From Chloroflexi bacterium CG23_combo_of_CG06-09_8_20_14_all_45_10 (lineage in GTDB: Bacteria; Chloroflexota; Dehalococcoidia; GIF9; AB-539-J10), in contig PCSL01000038.1 of NCBI GenBank assembly GCA_002772325.1, positions 2,736-16,587 of the forward strand: a stretch of DNA of 13,852 nt. Reading direction: 5' to 3'. Below, piece after piece: positions 11,795 through 13,852 of the stretch (position 1 is its first letter; every line of letters begins with the position of its first letter). The position numbers and the translations under genes were made by a program. A model generated the notes under the pieces. The model had not been told where the DNA came from. It did not search any database and worked only from the letters and a program-made list of their open reading frames with translations.

Positions 11795-11845
11795 GTAGTG
11801 CGACCCTTCAGGGTCGTGCAGCACGAGGCTAAAGCCTCGTACTAC
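11795..11845 (-). repeat. REP/BIME-like paired hairpin, copy 5 (upstream of the phosphatase gene)
   Basis: 51 bp with GTAG/CTAC feet. Minus strand: GTAGTACGAGGC-TTTA-GCCTCGTGC, then the GACCCTGAAGGGTC hairpin. It is preceded by CTGTTTAGAAATGTAG, shared with copy 1. The right foot is immediately followed by AAGGAGG, the ribosome binding site of the phosphatase gene. Confidence 0.8.
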
Positions 11846-11870
11846 ATTTCTAAACAGTCTCCACTGTATA

Positions 11871-12986
11871 TCATTTGTAAGCTAGTTTCACTCGTTCATT
11901 ATAGGTTGGATGGTCATAAAATAGAATCTCTGTCCACTTACCAGGCTCAGCTTCAATCAAGTTCTGGTCAGTTAACTTAGTCATCAAACCAATAAAAGCT
12001 TGAGGATTATTGCTTAGCTTCAGTGCTGCCTCATCTGCTGCCAGTTCAATGCGCCGATTATACCAATTAAGAAGTGGCTGTAATAGCAACATAAACACAG
12101 CTAAAACCAGGACTAGCCAAGGAAAGCCAGCCACATCGCTTATCCCTTGGAAGGAAAATAACACCACTCCAGCCGTAAGAGCTAGACTGGTTAAATAAAA
12201 TGCCAGCAAAAAGGCGACTGTCCGAATCAGCATGAGCTTAGGAATATCGTGATGAATGTGGTGACCCAGCTCGTGAGCTAAAGTTACCTCTATCTCATCA
12301 AATGAATAACTCTGGAGCAAGGTGTCACTGATAATAACACGTCTGGATTTGCCCCAGCCACCCAACATGGCATTGGCTGTGGTGGCTTTACTACTTAGAT
12401 TCATGCTAAAAACATCCTTAACACCAACCTTAGCTCGCCTGGTCAGATTCGCCAGCCTCTCTTTAAGCTCTCCCTCCTTCAGAGGTTCCAATTTGAAGAA
12501 CAAGGAGATAAGAAGCGTAGGGGCTAGCCAAGTGAGAAACAGAGTGAGCAAAAACATAATTAATCCCACAGCTAACCACCATAATGAAGGGAGACGTTCC
12601 ATAAGCCAGTAAATAACTGTGACCAGACATAAGCCCAATAATAATCCCAGAGGTAAAGATTTAGCTTTGTCTTTCAGCCAGCCGATCACATTTTGGGTTG
12701 ACAAGCCATAGCGATGAGGCAACACAAAGTCCTGATAATAGCCCAGCGGTGCCACGATTATACCATAGCCTAATACTAGAATCAGAAAATATAAGGCTGC
12801 TGACCATGGAGACGAAAAGGGCAAAAAAGCAACTAGCCTAGTGGAAACTCCTGTAAAGAGAAGAGCTAGTAGCAAAATAGCCCCTATCCCTAGCTCAAGA
12901 AATAACAGACGCCTTGATAGCTTACTATATTCCCGAGCTTTTTGCTGGCGAGCTGGGTCAGGGTTTTTTACTTCAAGATTCTTCAC
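11871..12986 (-). CDS. M48 family (Ste24/CAAX prenyl protease 1-like) membrane metalloprotease
   Basis: A 371-residue integral-membrane zinc protease of the Ste24 (M48A) type. The zinc site is HELGH at residues 238-242 within TLAHELGHHIHHD, with the third ligand Glu314 and Asp318 in NRRIELAADEAA. The C-terminal DHPTYNERV is also characteristic. The N-terminal domain has hydrophobic segments at about 28-57, 62-80, 110-128 and 135-163, and two more (251-278, 288-308) surround the metal site. In eukaryotes this family clips prenylated proteins; bacterial members are thought to act in membrane protein quality control, so the substrate here is unknown. The only early in-frame start is GTG at 12986, which lies in a GAATCTTCACGG-type repeat; the ribosome binding site is weak. 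Confidence 0.88.
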   Translation of the reverse strand: MKNLEVKNPDPARQQKAREYSKLSRRLLFLELGIGAILLLALLFTGVSTRLVAFLPFSSPWSAALYFLILVLGYGIIVAPLGYYQDFVLPHRYGLSTQNVIGWLKDKAKSLPLGLLLGLCLVTVIYWLMERLPSLWWLAVGLIMFLLTLFLTWLAPTLLISLFFKLEPLKEGELKERLANLTRRAKVGVKDVFSMNLSSKATTANAMLGGWGKSRRVIISDTLLQSYSFDEIEVTLAHELGHHIHHDIPKLMLIRTVAFLLAFYLTSLALTAGVVLFSFQGISDVAGFPWLVLVLAVFMLLLQPLLNWYNRRIELAADEAALKLSNNPQAFIGLMTKLTDQNLIEAEPGKWTEILFYDHPTYNERVKLAYK

Positions 12987-13078
12987 GGAGTTTACCCTGG
13001 GCGAGATTCTTCGGTCGCGGAGTTTACACTGAGCGAAGCCGAAGTGCTCCCTCAGAATGACAAGAAACGAAGGGCTTA
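12981..13078 (-). repeat. GTCATTCTGAG...GAAGAATCTC dispersed repeat between DUF2344 and M48 genes
   Basis: The gap is a mosaic. Minus strand: TTGTCATTCTGAGGGAGCAC, GCTTCGCTCAG, CTCCGCGACCGAAGAATCTC and a second partial CTCCGTGAAGAATCT. The last piece includes the GTG start of the M48 gene. The same family is at 3402-3506 and in tilS insert 1. Confidence 0.7.
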
Positions 13079-13082
13079 GAGC

Positions 13083-13730
13083 CTACATTCCTTTCAAAAT
13101 GAGCTTGGTACGGTGAATAGATTCAGGATATTGGGGGAAACCTAAAGCAGCAACTACCTGTTCTGGCCTACCGCTACCTTTAGCATCACAGCGCAATCTC
13201 ATTCCCAAAATACATAGGGAGTCATGGCAGCCGGTAACCCATAAATCATCTATTAAGGCTCGCAAATCATATAGCTTCATTTTGTCACCTCGGGCGTGAT
13301 GCCAGGGTAACTCCCGGGCCTGAAGCAAAGAGTGAAGTGAGGCCTCCACATCTTGCTCGCTTTTCCCTGACTTTACCACAACACGGTACTCGGCGAAAGC
13401 AAGGCAAGATTGAAGCGAGGGGATATTTAGCCCTATCTCCCAGGCATCGAATATCTCAAAGCCACAAAACAATTGGCTCTTCACCCGCATCATAAGAGAT
13501 TGAGGAGGCATCCAGCGACTTAGCCATACATCCATGAGTTCAGCCTCACTGGTTACCCCTACAGCTAAAGGCGCTGCGAGTGAAATTCGTGGATGGGGGG
13601 TAAAACCCTGAGAATAAACTAAAGGTATTCCTGCCCGCCTGAATGCCCTCTCCCAAAACCTCACCACATCAAGATGAGAAATAAACTTAACCTCATCCCC
13701 ACGACCAAACCTAAGACGCAGGCGTTGCAT
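13083..13730 (-). CDS. DUF2344 / radical SAM-linked protein
   Basis: A 215-residue protein matching the radical SAM-linked DUF2344 family. The conserved N-terminal block is RLRFGRGDEVKFISHLDVVR followed by FWERAFRRAGIPLVYSQGFTPHPR and SLAAPLAVGVTSEAELMD (residues 3-67); the rest is a less conserved alpha/beta region. In many bacteria this domain is fused to, or directly downstream of, a B12-binding-type radical SAM protein and lies near rng, rplU and rpmA. Here it is about 12 kb from rplU on the other strand, without such a partner. The ATG at 13728-13730 has AGGGA upstream and overlaps the preceding gene by 20 bases, implying coupling. Exact biochemical role is unknown to me. Confidence 0.85.
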   Translation of the reverse strand: MQRLRLRFGRGDEVKFISHLDVVRFWERAFRRAGIPLVYSQGFTPHPRISLAAPLAVGVTSEAELMDVWLSRWMPPQSLMMRVKSQLFCGFEIFDAWEIGLNIPSLQSCLAFAEYRVVVKSGKSEQDVEASLHSLLQARELPWHHARGDKMKLYDLRALIDDLWVTGCHDSLCILGMRLRCDAKGSGRPEQVVAALGFPQYPESIHRTKLILKGM

Positions 13731-13852
13731 CTTTTTCCCTGGTCACCATAACTTTCTCTATCTTCATCCCTCGCATCTCAGTGATAACAAATTTCAGGTT
13801 CCGGTACTTCAATTGCTCACCTTGCCTGGGTATCCGCCCAAGACGGCTGAGA
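13711..13852 (-). CDS. CorC/HlyC-domain membrane protein (hemolysin/CNNM-type), C-terminal end only
   Basis: Minus-strand frame entering from the right edge, 46 residues to a TAG at 13711-13713. The sequence LGRIPRQGEQLKYRNLKFVITEMRG, read in pieces, then KIEKVMVTRE, fits the last strands of the transporter-associated CorC_HlyC domain. This domain ends UPF0053/TlyC-type proteins after their CBS pair (pattern G-IP--GE followed by a F-V-E strand and an I--V-V strand). The membrane and CBS domains would lie outside the window. Family members are linked to magnesium or cobalt handling. The call rests on a short fragment. It overlaps the DUF2344 start by 20 bases. Confidence 0.6.
   Translation of the reverse strand, partial: LSRLGRIPRQGEQLKYRNLKFVITEMRGMKIEKVMVTREKDATPAS

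Noticed and set aside
1..13852. CRISPR array or tRNA genes
   Set aside because: The repeats are dispersed without regular spacers, and no cloverleaf with a T-loop GGTTCGA-type motif was seen on either strand.

Overview
The window looks like chromosome from an environmental bacterium. The best guess is Chloroflexota, probably Dehalococcoidia or a close relative; this is an inference. The reasons are the moderate GC content, the gene families (DUF1385/YqhQ beside ribosomal proteins, a DUF3160 lipoprotein, a DUF2344 radical-SAM-linked protein, a standalone Smr protein) and very repeat-rich intergenic DNA of a kind common in such genomes. No tRNA, rRNA, CRISPR array or transposase gene was found.

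Layout. On the + strand: the 3' end of an alpha/beta hydrolase (2-334); a strong promoter (344-372) followed by the ribosomal operon rplU-rpmA-rpmE (466-1242); a repeat-filled gap; and a yqhQ/DUF1385 membrane protein (1606-2496). On the - strand: a small clan AA aspartic protease (2493-2843), hisI (2921-3241) and hisA (3518-4231), the last two separated by stacked repeats. Next come a 480-bp repeat region, a large DUF3160 lipoprotein (4745-7096, -) and a PRC-barrel protein (7132-7413, -). A repeat-bearing gap follows, with a possible 29-residue membrane peptide (7677-7766, -). A spore-photoproduct-lyase-like radical SAM gene (7934-9100, +) converges on smr and tilS (9072-10897, -). Further along on the - strand are a histidine phosphatase (11181-11780), a Ste24-type M48 protease (11871-12986), DUF2344 (13083-13730) and the 3' end of a CorC/HlyC-type protein (13711-13852).

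Most genes are housekeeping: translation (L21, L27, L31, TilS), histidine synthesis (HisA, HisI), and membrane or envelope functions (YqhQ, Ste24-like protease, lipoprotein). The unusual layer is the repeats. A REP/BIME-like family has GTAG feet, TTTA or TTCA loops, and usually two inverted hairpins in about 50 bp. It occurs six times, always in the same orientation as the gene downstream of it or containing it. Two copies lie inside a 133-134-bp element with near-identical terminal inverted repeats (MITE-like). Three copies lie directly upstream of Shine-Dalgarno sequences, and at rplU the gene appears to start at a rare ATT codon beside the element. A sixth copy, with different stem sequence but the same architecture, sits in frame inside tilS, nested in another repeat. 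Two more dispersed repeat types (GTCATTCTGAG/GTCATTGCGAG and CCCTCACC...CTCTCCC) and a TAGGATTT-rich pair fill most remaining gaps and in places supply start codons or promoter parts.
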